Shown here one piece after another: positions 8,550 through 17,847 of a DNA stretch of 64,000 nt. Source of the DNA: CBDANZ01 sp965197865 (GTDB taxonomy: Bacteria; Acidobacteriota; Vicinamibacteria; Vicinamibacterales; CAVVIG01); the NCBI GenBank assembly GCA_965197865.1, contig CBDANZ010000002.1:372001-436000 (forward strand), written 5' to 3'. The notes under the pieces were generated by a model that made no database searches, was not told the origin of the DNA, and saw only the letters and a list, made by a program, of their open reading frames with translations. The first letter of the stretch is position 1; the number at the start of each line of letters is the position of its first letter. Position numbers and translations under genes: made by a program.

Positions 8550-10469
8550 TCAGCCTGTTTCGGGTAGTGGGGCGGTGTCCGTTGCCGACGGTGTCGCCGG
8601 GATGCTCAGGAGCTGTCTGAGCTCGTTTCCTTCCATCATCTCCACAACGAGGAGGCGTCGCGTGACTCTTTCGATCTTCTCGCGGTTGTCGGTGAGAATC
8701 GTGCGCGCCGTGTTGTGCGCATCGGTGAGGATGCGCTTGATCTCGGCGTCGATCTTCTGGGCGGTCTCCTCGCCGTACAGCCCACGGTCTTGCACGACCG
8801 GAAGGTCGAGAAACTGCCCGCGCTTGTTGCCGTTGTAGGTGATTGCCCCGAGCGTGTCGCTCATGCCGAACTCGGTGACCATCGCGCGCGCGATCTCGGT
8901 GGCACGCTGGAGGTCGTTCTGCGCACCGGTCGATATCTCGCCAAGCGCAATCTCTTCGGCCGTGCGGCCCCCGAGCATCACCGCGAGCTGATTGAGCAGT
9001 TCGGTCCGGGTCATGAGATACCGATCCTCGAGCGGGAGCTGCATCGTGTACCCGAGGGCGCCAAAGCCTCGCTGCACGATGGAGATCTTGTGCACCGGAT
9101 CGAGGCCAGGAAGGACGGTGGCGACGATGGCGTGGCCCGATTCGTGGTAGGCCACGATCTCGCGCTCCTTCGTGCTCATCACCCGCTTCTTCTCGAGACC
9201 CGCCACAAGCCGGTCGATGGCCGCCTCGAAATCCTCCGGGCCGACCGCTGTCTTGTCGTTGCGCGCCGCCAGCAGCGCCGACTCGTTGACCAGGTTCGCC
9301 AGGTCTGCGCCGGCAAAACCGGCCGTCCGCGCCGCGATGATCTTGAGGTCCACTTTGGGCCCGATCTTCACACCCTTGCTGTGAATCCGCAGGATGTCCT
9401 CACGGCCTTTGACGTCGGGTTTGTCGACTAACACCTGGCGATCGAACCGGCCGGGACGCAGGAGCGCTGGATCGAGCACTTCGGGACGATTCGTGGCGCC
9501 CATGATGATGACGCCCTTGCGCGAATCGAATCCGTCCATCTCGGCCAGTAGTTGGTTCAGCGTCTGCTCGCGCTCTTCGTGGCTGCCGAGCGGACTCTGC
9601 CCGCGCATCTTGCCGAGCGCATCGAGCTCGTCGATGAAGACGATGCACGGCGCCTTGGCCTCGGCCTGCTGGAATAGATCGCGGATCCGGGCCGCGCCGA
9701 CGCCGACGAACATCTCGACGAACTCCGATCCGCTCAAGCTGAAGAAGGGCACGTGCGCTTCGCCGGCGACGGCCCGGGCTAGGAGCGTCTTGCCGGTGCC
9801 GGGCGGCCCGACGAGCAGCGCGCCCTTCGGGATACGGCCCCCGAGGTTGGTGTGCTTCTTGGGATTCTCCAGAAACTCGACAATCTCCTTGAGTTCTTCT
9901 TCGGCCTCGGCGACGCCCGCCACGTCCGAGAACCGCACCTTCACCTCGTCGTCGGCGTAGATCTTGGCGCGGCTCCGAGCAAAGGACATGAGGCCGCCTT
10001 CGGCGCCGGTCATCCGGCGGAAGAAGAAGCTCCAGATGGCGATGATGATGAGGAGTGGGACAATCCAGCCGAGCAGCTCGGAGAGCCAGGTACTGGCGAC
10101 CTCGCCGGTGTACCCGACTCCTCGCGCGTCCAGTTCTTCGGCGAGCTTGGGGTCGTCGACTCGCGTGGTCGTGAACTCGGTCGACGGCCCCGCCGTGCCG
10201 GCGCGCGGCGCTTTGAGCGTGCCGCGGATGACCTGCTGGCCGATGGTGACTTCGGCGACCGAGCCATTTCTGACAAGCGCCTTGAACTCGCTGTAGGGAA
10301 TCGGGCGGTTGCCCGGCACCAGCCAGTACATCTGCGCCAGCGCGAGCAGCAGCACCAGCGTGAGGCCGTACCAGAGCGCCGGGCCCGGGCGACCACCGAA
10401 CGGGCGCTGTCCTCGACGATCGGCGCCCCGCGGGTTGAGCCTCGGCGTGGGTTGCTTGGCTGACGACAT
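8550..10469 (-). CDS. ftsH: ATP-dependent zinc metalloprotease FtsH
   Basis: FtsH is the hexameric inner-membrane AAA+ protease that degrades misfolded membrane proteins and some regulators. The 639-residue protein has two membrane segments (about 31-50 and 133-150) around a periplasmic domain, the AAA+ module with GPPGTGKT and FIDELDALG, and the zinc-protease motif HESGH. It is the last gene of hspR-dnaJ-clpB-ftsH, 16 bp after clpB, so it is probably heat-inducible through HspR; ftsH being part of an HspR operon is inferred from spacing. Confidence 0.95.
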   Translation of the reverse strand: MSSAKQPTPRLNPRGADRRGQRPFGGRPGPALWYGLTLVLLLALAQMYWLVPGNRPIPYSEFKALVRNGSVAEVTIGQQVIRGTLKAPRAGTAGPSTEFTTTRVDDPKLAEELDARGVGYTGEVASTWLSELLGWIVPLLIIIAIWSFFFRRMTGAEGGLMSFARSRAKIYADDEVKVRFSDVAGVAEAEEELKEIVEFLENPKKHTNLGGRIPKGALLVGPPGTGKTLLARAVAGEAHVPFFSLSGSEFVEMFVGVGAARIRDLFQQAEAKAPCIVFIDELDALGKMRGQSPLGSHEEREQTLNQLLAEMDGFDSRKGVIIMGATNRPEVLDPALLRPGRFDRQVLVDKPDVKGREDILRIHSKGVKIGPKVDLKIIAARTAGFAGADLANLVNESALLAARNDKTAVGPEDFEAAIDRLVAGLEKKRVMSTKEREIVAYHESGHAIVATVLPGLDPVHKISIVQRGFGALGYTMQLPLEDRYLMTRTELLNQLAVMLGGRTAEEIALGEISTGAQNDLQRATEIARAMVTEFGMSDTLGAITYNGNKRGQFLDLPVVQDRGLYGEETAQKIDAEIKRILTDAHNTARTILTDNREKIERVTRRLLVVEMMEGNELRQLLSIPATPSATDTAPLPETG

Positions 10470-10485
10470 GTAGATCAGTTACTTA

Positions 10486-13122
10486 TTATGCGCCCACCGA
10501 CTCGCGCTTTTCGAACGACAACTGATCCGTGTCGGCGTTGACGATGACGGTGTCGCCTTCCAGGAAGTCGCCTTCGAGGACGTGGAGCGCCAGCGGATCG
10601 AGGACGCGGCGCTGAATCGTCCGCTTGAGCGGCCGAGCGCCGTAACTCGGGTCATACCCTTCGCTGACGAGCTGCTCCTTGGCCGCGTCGGTGAGCTGTA
10701 CATGGATCTTCCGCTCTTCGAGCCGTTTCATCAGTCCGGCCAGCTGGATATCGATGATCTTCTTCAGGTGCTGGCGCGCGAGCGCGTGGAAGAAGATGAT
10801 CTCGTCGATGCGATTCAAGAACTCAGGCCTGAAGTGCGAGCGAAGTGCATCGAGGACCTCTCGCCTGCTGCCCTCGGCAAGTTCACCGCTCGCGGGGTCC
10901 AGCCCTGGCTCAGTCGCCCTGAGAGCGGCGTCGGCGAGGAACTGGCTGCCGAGGTTCGACGTCATGATGACGACAGTGTTCTTGAAGTCCACCGTTCGGC
11001 CCTTCCCGTCGGTCAACCGGCCATCGTCAAGCAACTGGAGTAACACGTTCAACACCTTGGAGTAGGCTTTCTCGATCTCGTCGAACAGAACGACCGCGTA
11101 CGGTCGCCGTCGCACGGCCTCGGTAAGCTGTCCGGCTTCTTCGTACCCCACGTACCCGGGAGGCGCGCCGATCATCCGCGAGACGGCGTGCTTCTCCTGG
11201 TACTCGGACATGTCGATCCGGATGATCGCCTGCTCGTCATCAAACAGGAACTGGGCGAGCGCACGGGCGAGCTCGGTCTTGCCGACGCCGGTCGGGCCGA
11301 GAAAGAGGAGGCTGCCGAGGGGCCGGTTCGGATCCTGAAGTCCAGCGCGGGCGCGTCGAATCGCGTTCGAGACGGCCGTGATGGCTTCGCTCTGTCCGAC
11401 GACGCGGTGGTGCAGCCGCTCTTCCATGTGGATCAGCTTCTGCACCTCGCCTTCCATCAGCCGGCTTACCGGAATGTGCGTCCACTTGCTGACAACTTCG
11501 GCGATGTCCTCCTCGTCGACTTCCTCTTTGAGCATGCGTTGACCCCTCTGCAGCTCGGCCAGGCTCGTTTCTTCAGCCTTGATGTGCCGTTCGAGCTCGG
11601 GGACGCTTCCATACTGGAGTTCGGATGCTTTCGCGTAGTCGCCAGCGCGCTGCGTGCGATCGACCTCCATGCGCACGGTCTCGAGCTCCTGCTTCAGCGT
11701 TCGCGCCTTCTGAATCGACTCTTTTTCCTGCTGCCAGTGCGAGCCGAGTCGGTCGCTGTCTTCTTTCAGATCCGCCAGCTCCTTGTCGAGCTTGCCCAGC
11801 CGCTCCAGCGAGGCCTTGTCTGTCTCCTTGCGCAGCACCTCGCGCTCGATTTCGAGCTGCATGATGCGCCGGCGGATTTCGTCGAGCTCGGCGGGCATGG
11901 AGTCGATTTCCATCCGAAGCTTCGACGCCGCTTCGTCCACCAGATCGATCGCCTTGTCGGGCAGGAACCGGTCGGAGATGTACCGATTCGACAACACAGT
12001 CGCCGCGACGAGCGCGGCGTCCTTGAACTTGATGCCGTGATGGATCTCGTATCGATCCCGAAGGCCACGCAGGATGCTGATCGTATCTTCCACGGTCGGC
12101 TCACCCACAAGAACGGTCTGGAAGCGGCGTTCGAGCGCCGCGTCCTTCTCGACGTGCTTCCGGTATTCGTCCAGCGTTGTGGCGCCAACCGTGTGCAGTT
12201 CGCCACGGGCGAGCATCGGCTTCAACATGTTCGAGGCGTCCACGGCTCCCTCAGCCGAGCCGGCTCCGACCACGGTGTGGAGCTCGTCGATGAAGAGAAT
12301 GATCTGGCCCTGGGCGCCGGCGATCTCCTTGAGGACGGCCTTCAGTCGCTCCTCGAACTCGCCGCGGTATTTCGCGCCCGCGACGAGCGCCCCCATGTCG
12401 AGCGCGACGATGCGCTTGCTTTTGAGACCCTCGGGCACGTCGCTGCGGACAATTCGGCGGGCCAAGCCCTCGACGATCGCAGTCTTGCCGACACCAGGCT
12501 CGCCAATGAGCACCGGGTTGTTCTTCGTGCGGCGGGACAGCACCTGGATCACGCGCCGGATTTCCTCGTCGCGGCCGATGACCGGATCGAGTTTGCCCTT
12601 GCGAGCGAGTTCGGTGAGATCGCGGCCGTAGCGTTCGAGCGCCTGGTATGTCCCCTCGGGATGCTGACTCGTCACGCGCTGCGTGCCGCGCACGCTAGTG
12701 AGCGCGGCGAAAATCTTGTCTCGCGTGAGCCCGCGTTCGGTCAGCAGGCGAGCGGCAGGGGAGCGACTGGTTTCCGAGGCGAGAGCTACGAGTAGATGCT
12801 CCGTGCTGACGTACTCGTCCTTGAGTCGATCGGCTTCGGCCTGCGCCAGATCAGCGAGGGCCTTCAGTCGAGGCGACAGGGCCGCCTGCGAACCGCCGTA
12901 CGCCTGCGGAATCTTCGCCAGCAGCTCGCGGGCGTTCCGGGCGATTCGTGCCGGGTCGGCGCCGACCTTCCGCAGCACCTCGGGCGCGATCCCCTCGGGC
13001 TGCTCTACGAGCGCCACAAGCAGATGCTCGGGCTCGATCTGCGCGTGGCTCATCTCGTCGGCGAGCTTCTGCGTGGCGACAACGGCTTCCTGGGCTTTTT
13101 CGGTATACTTATTGAGATTCAT
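10486..13122 (-). CDS. clpB: ClpB disaggregase
   Basis: ClpB works with DnaK/DnaJ/GrpE to pull polypeptides out of aggregates. The 878-residue protein has the N-terminal Clp repeats (MNLNKYTEKAQEAV start), first ATPase GEPGVGKT, the coiled-coil M domain with LERLGKLDKELADLKED, the second ATPase GPTGVGKT and GAPPGYVGYE, and the D2-small domain. An upstream in-frame start would add 12 residues; the chosen ATG matches the family's usual N terminus. It follows dnaJ after about 65 bp that hold an inverted repeat. Confidence 0.95.
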   Translation of the reverse strand: MNLNKYTEKAQEAVVATQKLADEMSHAQIEPEHLLVALVEQPEGIAPEVLRKVGADPARIARNARELLAKIPQAYGGSQAALSPRLKALADLAQAEADRLKDEYVSTEHLLVALASETSRSPAARLLTERGLTRDKIFAALTSVRGTQRVTSQHPEGTYQALERYGRDLTELARKGKLDPVIGRDEEIRRVIQVLSRRTKNNPVLIGEPGVGKTAIVEGLARRIVRSDVPEGLKSKRIVALDMGALVAGAKYRGEFEERLKAVLKEIAGAQGQIILFIDELHTVVGAGSAEGAVDASNMLKPMLARGELHTVGATTLDEYRKHVEKDAALERRFQTVLVGEPTVEDTISILRGLRDRYEIHHGIKFKDAALVAATVLSNRYISDRFLPDKAIDLVDEAASKLRMEIDSMPAELDEIRRRIMQLEIEREVLRKETDKASLERLGKLDKELADLKEDSDRLGSHWQQEKESIQKARTLKQELETVRMEVDRTQRAGDYAKASELQYGSVPELERHIKAEETSLAELQRGQRMLKEEVDEEDIAEVVSKWTHIPVSRLMEGEVQKLIHMEERLHHRVVGQSEAITAVSNAIRRARAGLQDPNRPLGSLLFLGPTGVGKTELARALAQFLFDDEQAIIRIDMSEYQEKHAVSRMIGAPPGYVGYEEAGQLTEAVRRRPYAVVLFDEIEKAYSKVLNVLLQLLDDGRLTDGKGRTVDFKNTVVIMTSNLGSQFLADAALRATEPGLDPASGELAEGSRREVLDALRSHFRPEFLNRIDEIIFFHALARQHLKKIIDIQLAGLMKRLEERKIHVQLTDAAKEQLVSEGYDPSYGARPLKRTIQRRVLDPLALHVLEGDFLEGDTVIVNADTDQLSFEKRESVGA

Positions 13123-13143
13123 GTGGGTTGTCAGGCGGCCTTG

Positions 13144-13188
13144 AAAGGCCCGCTCCACGTACTCCTACTCAATGTAGGCCGGGCCTTT
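13144..13188. repeat. Inverted repeat between dnaJ and clpB
   Basis: AAAGGCCCG (13144-13152) pairs with CGGGCCTTT (13180-13188) across a 27-base loop that contains TGTAGG. It lies in the operon gap and resembles the GGCGGGCC palindrome upstream of recA, so it may be a dispersed REP-like element or an mRNA-processing hairpin. Confidence 0.55.
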
Positions 13189-14213
13189 TAGGTGCGGCGT
13201 TGCGCTGCTGAGTTCTTCGTCCCCTTCTCCAATTGTCTGAGCGCTTCGAAATGCGCGCGCTGTTCGGGCGTGAGGTCGCCCGGCAGCTCGACGTCGAGGG
13301 TCGCGTACAGAACGCCCAGCTGATGGGGCTTGCCGACCTCGGGCATCCCGTAACCCTTCAGCCGAAACACCTGCGCGTTCTGCGTCGTAGGCGGAATCTT
13401 CAACCGCAGCGACTTGCCGCCGAGCGTCATCACGTCCGCTTCGCCTCCGAGGACCACGGTCGTCAACGGCACTGGCACACGCGTGTAGAGATCCTTGCCT
13501 TTCCGTTGGAACTTGGCGTGCGGGGCAAGGCGAATGCGCAGATACAGGTCACCCGACCGCGCACCGCCGGTGCCATGTTGCCCTTCGCCGCTGACTCGGA
13601 CGCGCGAGCCGTCGCCAACACCGGACGGAATTCGGACCTCGACGGCCCGCGCATGTCCGTCGTGTTTGACCGAAAGTCGCCGCGTGGTGCCCTGATACGC
13701 GTCCTCGAGGCGAATCTCAATCTCGTGCTCCACGTCGCGACCCTGACGCGTGGCTGGGGCGCTGGCGACGGGTCCGTGCCGCCTCGCGTCCTCTACGCTC
13801 GAGGCCGCGCCGCCGAAGAATGTGTGGAAGAAATCGGAGAACGGATCGGTGTTGCCCAAGAGTTCTCGCATCTCTTCTTCCGTCATCGAGCGAGACCCGG
13901 TGCCGGGGCCGCCGCCGGAGTGCACGTTCCACGCGCCGCCGCGCTCGGCGCCGCGAAAACGGCTACCGGCCGCGCCAGTCTGCTCGTACATGCTCCAGTT
14001 GGCGCCGAGCTCGTCGTATTTCTTGCGCTTTGTCGGATCGCCGAGCACTTCGTAGGCTTCGTTGATCTCTTTGAACTTGGCCTCCGCCGACCTGTTGTTG
14101 GGGTTCACGTCGGGGTGGTGCCTGCGCGCCAGCCGCCGGAACGCCTGCTTGATGTCCTTTTGGGAGGCCGTCTTCGCCACGCCGAGCGTGGAGTAGTAGT
14201 CCTTGAAATCCAT
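13188..14213 (-). CDS. DnaJ-family co-chaperone without zinc finger (CbpA-like)
   Basis: J-domain protein of 341 residues: the J domain (residues 1-70) has the HPD triad in RRHHPDVNP, then a Gly/Ser-rich linker with the short MTEEEMRELLGN, then two beta-sandwich substrate-binding domains (EIEIRLEDAYQGTTRRL; VPVPLTTVVLGGEADV). The CxxCxGxG zinc-finger repeats of true DnaJ are absent, so it is class II (CbpA/DnaJ2). It stimulates a DnaK partner not in this window. It starts 2 bp after the hspR stop, which points to translational coupling. Confidence 0.9.
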   Translation of the reverse strand: MDFKDYYSTLGVAKTASQKDIKQAFRRLARRHHPDVNPNNRSAEAKFKEINEAYEVLGDPTKRKKYDELGANWSMYEQTGAAGSRFRGAERGGAWNVHSGGGPGTGSRSMTEEEMRELLGNTDPFSDFFHTFFGGAASSVEDARRHGPVASAPATRQGRDVEHEIEIRLEDAYQGTTRRLSVKHDGHARAVEVRIPSGVGDGSRVRVSGEGQHGTGGARSGDLYLRIRLAPHAKFQRKGKDLYTRVPVPLTTVVLGGEADVMTLGGKSLRLKIPPTTQNAQVFRLKGYGMPEVGKPHQLGVLYATLDVELPGDLTPEQRAHFEALRQLEKGTKNSAAQRRT

Positions 14214-14215
14214 GG

Positions 14216-14563
14216 TCAGGGCTCGAACCCCAGTATCCGCGCGAGCTCGTCGAGCTCCTGCACCAGCCGGCGCGCGCCGCGGGTCGACAATGGCTCGGCG
14301 CGCATTAAGGGCCGGATTCGCCGCACGACCTCGGCAATTGAGAGCAGTCGCTGCACGCCTGCGAGGTTGATCCCGCCATCGTCCACCAGCCTCTTGATCG
14401 CTTTCAGCCGGTCGATCTCGTCACGGGTGTACAGCCGCATGCTGCCGATCGTGCGGCTCGGCTGGATGAGCCCGAGGCGCTCGTATTTCCGGAGCGTCTG
14501 CGGGTGCATGTCCAGCATTCGCGCCGCTACGCTGATGAAGTAGAGGTCCTCGTCAATCCTCAT
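14216..14563 (-). CDS. hspR: Heat-shock repressor HspR (MerR family)
   Basis: HspR represses chaperone operons by binding HAIR operators, with DnaK as co-repressor in the studied cases. The 115-residue protein has the MerR winged helix (ISVAARMLDMHPQTLRKYER; GLIQPSRTIGSMRLYTRDE) and a short C-terminal helix typical of HspR. It heads the operon and is preceded by a HAIR-like palindrome overlapping its own promoter, so it is almost certainly autoregulated. Confidence 0.92.
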   Translation of the reverse strand: MRIDEDLYFISVAARMLDMHPQTLRKYERLGLIQPSRTIGSMRLYTRDEIDRLKAIKRLVDDGGINLAGVQRLLSIAEVVRRIRPLMRAEPLSTRGARRLVQELDELARILGFEP

Positions 14564-14611
14564 CGGGTCGCTTCACACCTGAACTTCCCAGGATCCGGCC
14601 CAAGAGCCGCA

Positions 14612-14632
14612 CCTGAGTTGCGTCGATTCAAG
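14612..14632. promoter_or_regulatory. HAIR operator for HspR
   Basis: CCTGAGT-TGCGTCG-ATTCAAG matches the HspR-associated inverted repeat CTTGAGT-N7-ACTCAAG with the exact 7-base spacer and one mismatch in each half. It covers the end of the -10 box and the expected transcription start of the operon, ideal for repression. Confidence 0.85.
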
Positions 14633-14659
14633 TCTACACATTGATACGAACCATGTCAA
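14631..14659 (-). promoter_or_regulatory. Sigma70-like promoter of hspR-dnaJ-clpB-ftsH
   Basis: Read on the minus strand: TTGACA (14659-14654), a 17-base spacer, then TAGACT (14636-14631). The -35 is perfect, the -10 matches 4 of 6, and the spacing is optimal. It lies about 70 bp ahead of the hspR start and abuts the HAIR operator. Confidence 0.8.
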
Positions 14660-14750
14660 TGTTGCACTGGCGCTGGGGCCCACCCAGCCTCGCCAACTAG
14701 CGCTGATGTCCCGCTTCGGCTTTACTCGGCCGCGGTTCGGCATAGCCGCG

Positions 14751-15523
14751 GGCGGAGTTGGTGGGTCATACTCGGATCCATCGTATTCGAAGCCGCTGAC
14801 ACTTCCTGACCATCGGCTTGCTTGTGGGTCTCGAAGGGCTGTTGAGCGCCGACAACGCGATGGTGCTGGCCGTGCTCGTGCTCAGCCTGCCGAGAAAAGC
14901 CAGCAGCGCAGGGCCCTGCGCTACCGCATCCCCGGTGCGTTCCCGTTTCGCGGCCTTGCGACGGTGCTCGCGGTTTACCTGATTGGGCTCGGCTGGGTGA
15001 AGCTGGTCGGGGCCGCGTACCTAACTGTATCTGCCCCTCGACCATTTCACGCAGCGCAAGGGAGCCGAAGCACGGCGCACGCCGCCCCAGGCCAGGCCGA
15101 TGCTGGGGTTGTTCGGCGTTCTGGGCGACGGGGGTCAAGGTCGAGCTGACCGATATTGTCTTTGCGCTCGACTCCATCCTGGTCGCCATTGCGATGTCGA
15201 ACAAGCTCTGGGTGATTCTGACGGGCGGGATTCTCGGGATCATCGCGATGCGAATGGTTATTGGCCAGCTCCTTGCGGTCGTGGAGCGCTTTCCCGCGCT
15301 GGTAGACGGCGCATTCATCATCATCGCGTGGGTCGGCATCAAGCTGGTGATCGAGTACCTCCACGGCGCCGGCTACACTCCCTACGATATTCCGAAGTGG
15401 CTGTCGCTTGGATTGATCGTCGCGATCTTCTTCGTGGCCTTCTTATACGCCTGGCGCGAGGAGCAGAAAACCAGGATGACCAGGACAGAGGAGGTCGCCC
15501 ACAAACTGTTGACCGATGAATAG
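14751..15523 (+). pseudogene. TerC-family membrane protein, several frameshifts
   Basis: Recognisable TerC (Alx-like, proposed metal-ion exporter) sequence is spread over changing frames: TIGLLVGLEGLLSADNAMVL from about 14809, QQRRALRYRIPGAFPF from about 14901, LYLPLDHFTQRKGAEA from about 15025, and VKVELTDIVFALDSILVA joining MSNKLWVILTGGILGIIAMR to the stop at 15523. At least three indels separate these blocks, and the N terminus is unclear. The conserved SADN and DIVFALDSI acidic motifs survive. This is a pseudogene or a badly sequenced stretch; the neighbours on both sides are intact. Confidence 0.8.
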
Positions 15524-15546
15524 AAGCCATTCCCATACGCGGTAGC

Positions 15547-15564
15547 GGCCGGCTTCAGCCGGCC
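15547..15564. terminator. GC-rich hairpin between convergent genes
   Basis: GGCCGGC-TTCA-GCCGGCC is a perfect 7-bp stem with a tetraloop between the TerC pseudogene and the Hsp15-like gene. It has no T-run, so it is either a Rho-type 3' hairpin or a REP-like unit. Confidence 0.5.
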
Positions 15565-15580
15565 AGGGGGGGCGGGCTTT

Positions 15581-15985
15581 CTAGCCGCCTTCTTTCATTC
15601 GCCGCAGTGCTCGCCGCGCTCGCTTGTTGGGGGCGCGAGGCGGTGTGAGGGCCCCGCGGTACATGCGCTCGAGGCGGCGCATCTCGATTTCTTCGGCCGT
15701 CGGTCTTGGCGTGAGATCCTCGTAGAGTTGGAGCGCCTCGGCTCTTGGGACATGTCGGTCGGCCAATGCGCGAACGACCACGCGTTGCTTTCTCCCGTAA
15801 GGACGGCCGATCCGGAGCTCGTCGCCGACGCGAAGGATGCGATGCGGCTTTGCCGCCTGGCCGCTGACCTCCACCTTGCCGCTTCGACACGCCTTCTGTG
15901 CTTCCGAGCGCGTCTTGAACAGGCAGGCCACGTCGAGCCACACGTCGAGTCGTACTGGCCAAGATTGCTTCTCGTGCTTGACCAT
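15581..15985 (-). CDS. hslR: S4-domain RNA-binding protein (Hsp15-like)
   Basis: Hsp15 binds free 50S subunits carrying nascent chains in E. coli. This 134-residue protein has the S4 domain at its N terminus (RLDVWLDVACLFKTRSEAQK, GKVEVSGQ, KPHRILRVGDEL) and a basic Arg-rich tail, as in the family. I start at the ATG at 15985 (MVKHEKQSW) because the 11 residues upstream do not look like the family. Function is transferred from family membership. Confidence 0.8.
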   Translation of the reverse strand: MVKHEKQSWPVRLDVWLDVACLFKTRSEAQKACRSGKVEVSGQAAKPHRILRVGDELRIGRPYGRKQRVVVRALADRHVPRAEALQLYEDLTPRPTAEEIEMRRLERMYRGALTPPRAPNKRARRALRRMKEGG

Positions 15986-16036
15986 CTCTTGTAGGCCGGG
16001 CCATGAAATCGCGCACACGAAATCACCGAAAAAGCG

Positions 16037-17773
16037 CTACGGCGAAGGAACCATCCACGGCACTACGTACGCCTGCAGCATGACGATGAGTCCGATGATT
16101 GTCGTGAGCACGACGCTGTGCCAGAAGACGAAGCGCAGGATGCGGCCTTCCTCGCCTTGCTGGCCGGTCGAGGCGGTGGCGACGACGATGTTTTGCGGAG
16201 AGATCATCTTGCCCATGACGCCACCAGTGCTGTTGGCGGTAGTGATGAGCACAGGGTTCAGGCCGAGCTGCTCCGCTGTGATTCTCTGAAGGCTTCCGAA
16301 CAACACGTTCGCGCTGGTGTCCGATCCGGTGCTCGCCACACCGAGCCAGCCCAGGAACACGGCAAAGAACGGATAGAAGAATCCGGATCGCGTGAAGGCG
16401 AGGCCGAGCGTGGCGTCGGTGCCCCCGTACCGCGTCACGTATCCAAGCGACAACATCAAGGCAATGGTGAAAAGCGCATTGCGCATGCGACGAAGAGTCA
16501 TAACCCAAATCGAGAAGAATTGGCCAAAGGAAACCCCGAGATAGATCGCTGTGGCAATCGCGGCCAGGAAAATGCCCGTTCCCGTCGCCGACAACCAGTT
16601 CAAGTTGTAGCGCGCCGCCTCCGCCCGCGCATTCCGATATTGCCCATCGTCGAGGCGCGCGCGATCGACAGCGACGGTTGCAACGGGAAACTCGCGGAAC
16701 ACGAGCCGGTGAAGAAGGGGGACGTCCCAGGTCGGCGAGAGGACCATGCTGGTGACGACCGGTCGTCCCGCGCGATAGGCCTCGAGCCCGCGCGGCCCTC
16801 CATTGAGAAGCGCCTTCATGGCGGGCAGTCCCCACAAAATCACCAGGATGCTCAGGAGGACCCAGGGCATCCACGCGCGCACCAGGGCTTTGCGCGGTAT
16901 CGCGGCGTTCACGTCAGCCCTCGGGCTCGAGGCGGCGGCTTCCGGGAACTCCCAGACTTCGCGTGGCTTCCAGACCCGGCAGAACAAGGTGAGCGCCGCC
17001 AGCGACAACAGTCCGCCGATGATATCGACCAGCTCCGGACCGATGAAATTGCTGGACAAGAACTGCGCGATCGCAAACACGCCGCCCGAGATGAGCACGG
17101 CCGGCCACACGCCCGCTAAGCCTCTCCATCCGCTCATCGTCACCACGAGCCAGATCGGGATAATGACGGACACGAAGGGAAGCTGTCGGCCGGCCATCGC
17201 GCTCAGCGACATCACCGGCAGGTCCGTGACGGCGGCCAGCGTGAGGATCGGCGTGCCGATCGCGCCGAACGCAACGGGGGCCGTGTTTGCGATGAGAGAG
17301 AGGCCCGCGGCGTACAGCGGCGTGAACCCGAGACCTATGAGCAGGGCCGCGCAAATCGCCACAGGCGCTCCGAAACCGGCGGCGCCTTCGATGAACGCGC
17401 CGAACGAGAAGGCGATGAGCAGCGCTTGGATGCGCCGGTCGGCCGACAGGTTCGCGACCGACGACTTCACGACCTCGAATTGCCCGGTCTGAACCGTGAG
17501 GTTGTACAGAAAAACCGCATTGAGAATGATCCAGCCGATGGGCAAGAGACCGTAAGCCGCGCCGTCTACGGCCGCCGCTGCTGCGGCAGTCAGCGGCATG
17601 CCGAAGACAACGATCGAGACGGCGAGCGCCGCGAGGAGACCAGTCAGCGCCGCGAAGTGCGCGCGCCATTCGAGCACCGCAAGCGTGACGAGCAGAAGCA
17701 CGATCGGCAGCGCGGCAAGGGCCGTGCTGAGAAACGGGCTGGCGAGCGGGTCGTATTCCTGGATCCAGGGCAT
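16037..17773 (-). CDS. lctP: L-lactate permease (LctP family)
   Basis: A 578-residue inner-membrane carrier with about 13 hydrophobic segments. Family signatures visible are the GAFIEGAAGFGAPVAI loop, a second SNVLFGSLQRITAEQLG and STGGVMGKMISPQN near the C terminus. LctP proteins take up lactate (or glycolate) with protons. No lactate dehydrogenase gene lies next to it here. A hydrophilic insert (residues about 310-385) separates two membrane blocks, as in homologues. Confidence 0.9.
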   Translation of the reverse strand: MPWIQEYDPLASPFLSTALAALPIVLLLVTLAVLEWRAHFAALTGLLAALAVSIVVFGMPLTAAAAAAVDGAAYGLLPIGWIILNAVFLYNLTVQTGQFEVVKSSVANLSADRRIQALLIAFSFGAFIEGAAGFGAPVAICAALLIGLGFTPLYAAGLSLIANTAPVAFGAIGTPILTLAAVTDLPVMSLSAMAGRQLPFVSVIIPIWLVVTMSGWRGLAGVWPAVLISGGVFAIAQFLSSNFIGPELVDIIGGLLSLAALTLFCRVWKPREVWEFPEAAASSPRADVNAAIPRKALVRAWMPWVLLSILVILWGLPAMKALLNGGPRGLEAYRAGRPVVTSMVLSPTWDVPLLHRLVFREFPVATVAVDRARLDDGQYRNARAEAARYNLNWLSATGTGIFLAAIATAIYLGVSFGQFFSIWVMTLRRMRNALFTIALMLSLGYVTRYGGTDATLGLAFTRSGFFYPFFAVFLGWLGVASTGSDTSANVLFGSLQRITAEQLGLNPVLITTANSTGGVMGKMISPQNIVVATASTGQQGEEGRILRFVFWHSVVLTTIIGLIVMLQAYVVPWMVPSP

Positions 17774-17847
17774 GAATGTTTCCCTATCGGCCGATGCCGA
17801 CTCGCGACGGGTGACGCGGCGGATTATAGCGTGACGAGGGGTGGTAA

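Noticed and set aside
11188..12795. 535-codon open frame antisense to clpB
   Set aside because: It is a shadow of the ClpB frame with no start signal or recognisable domain.
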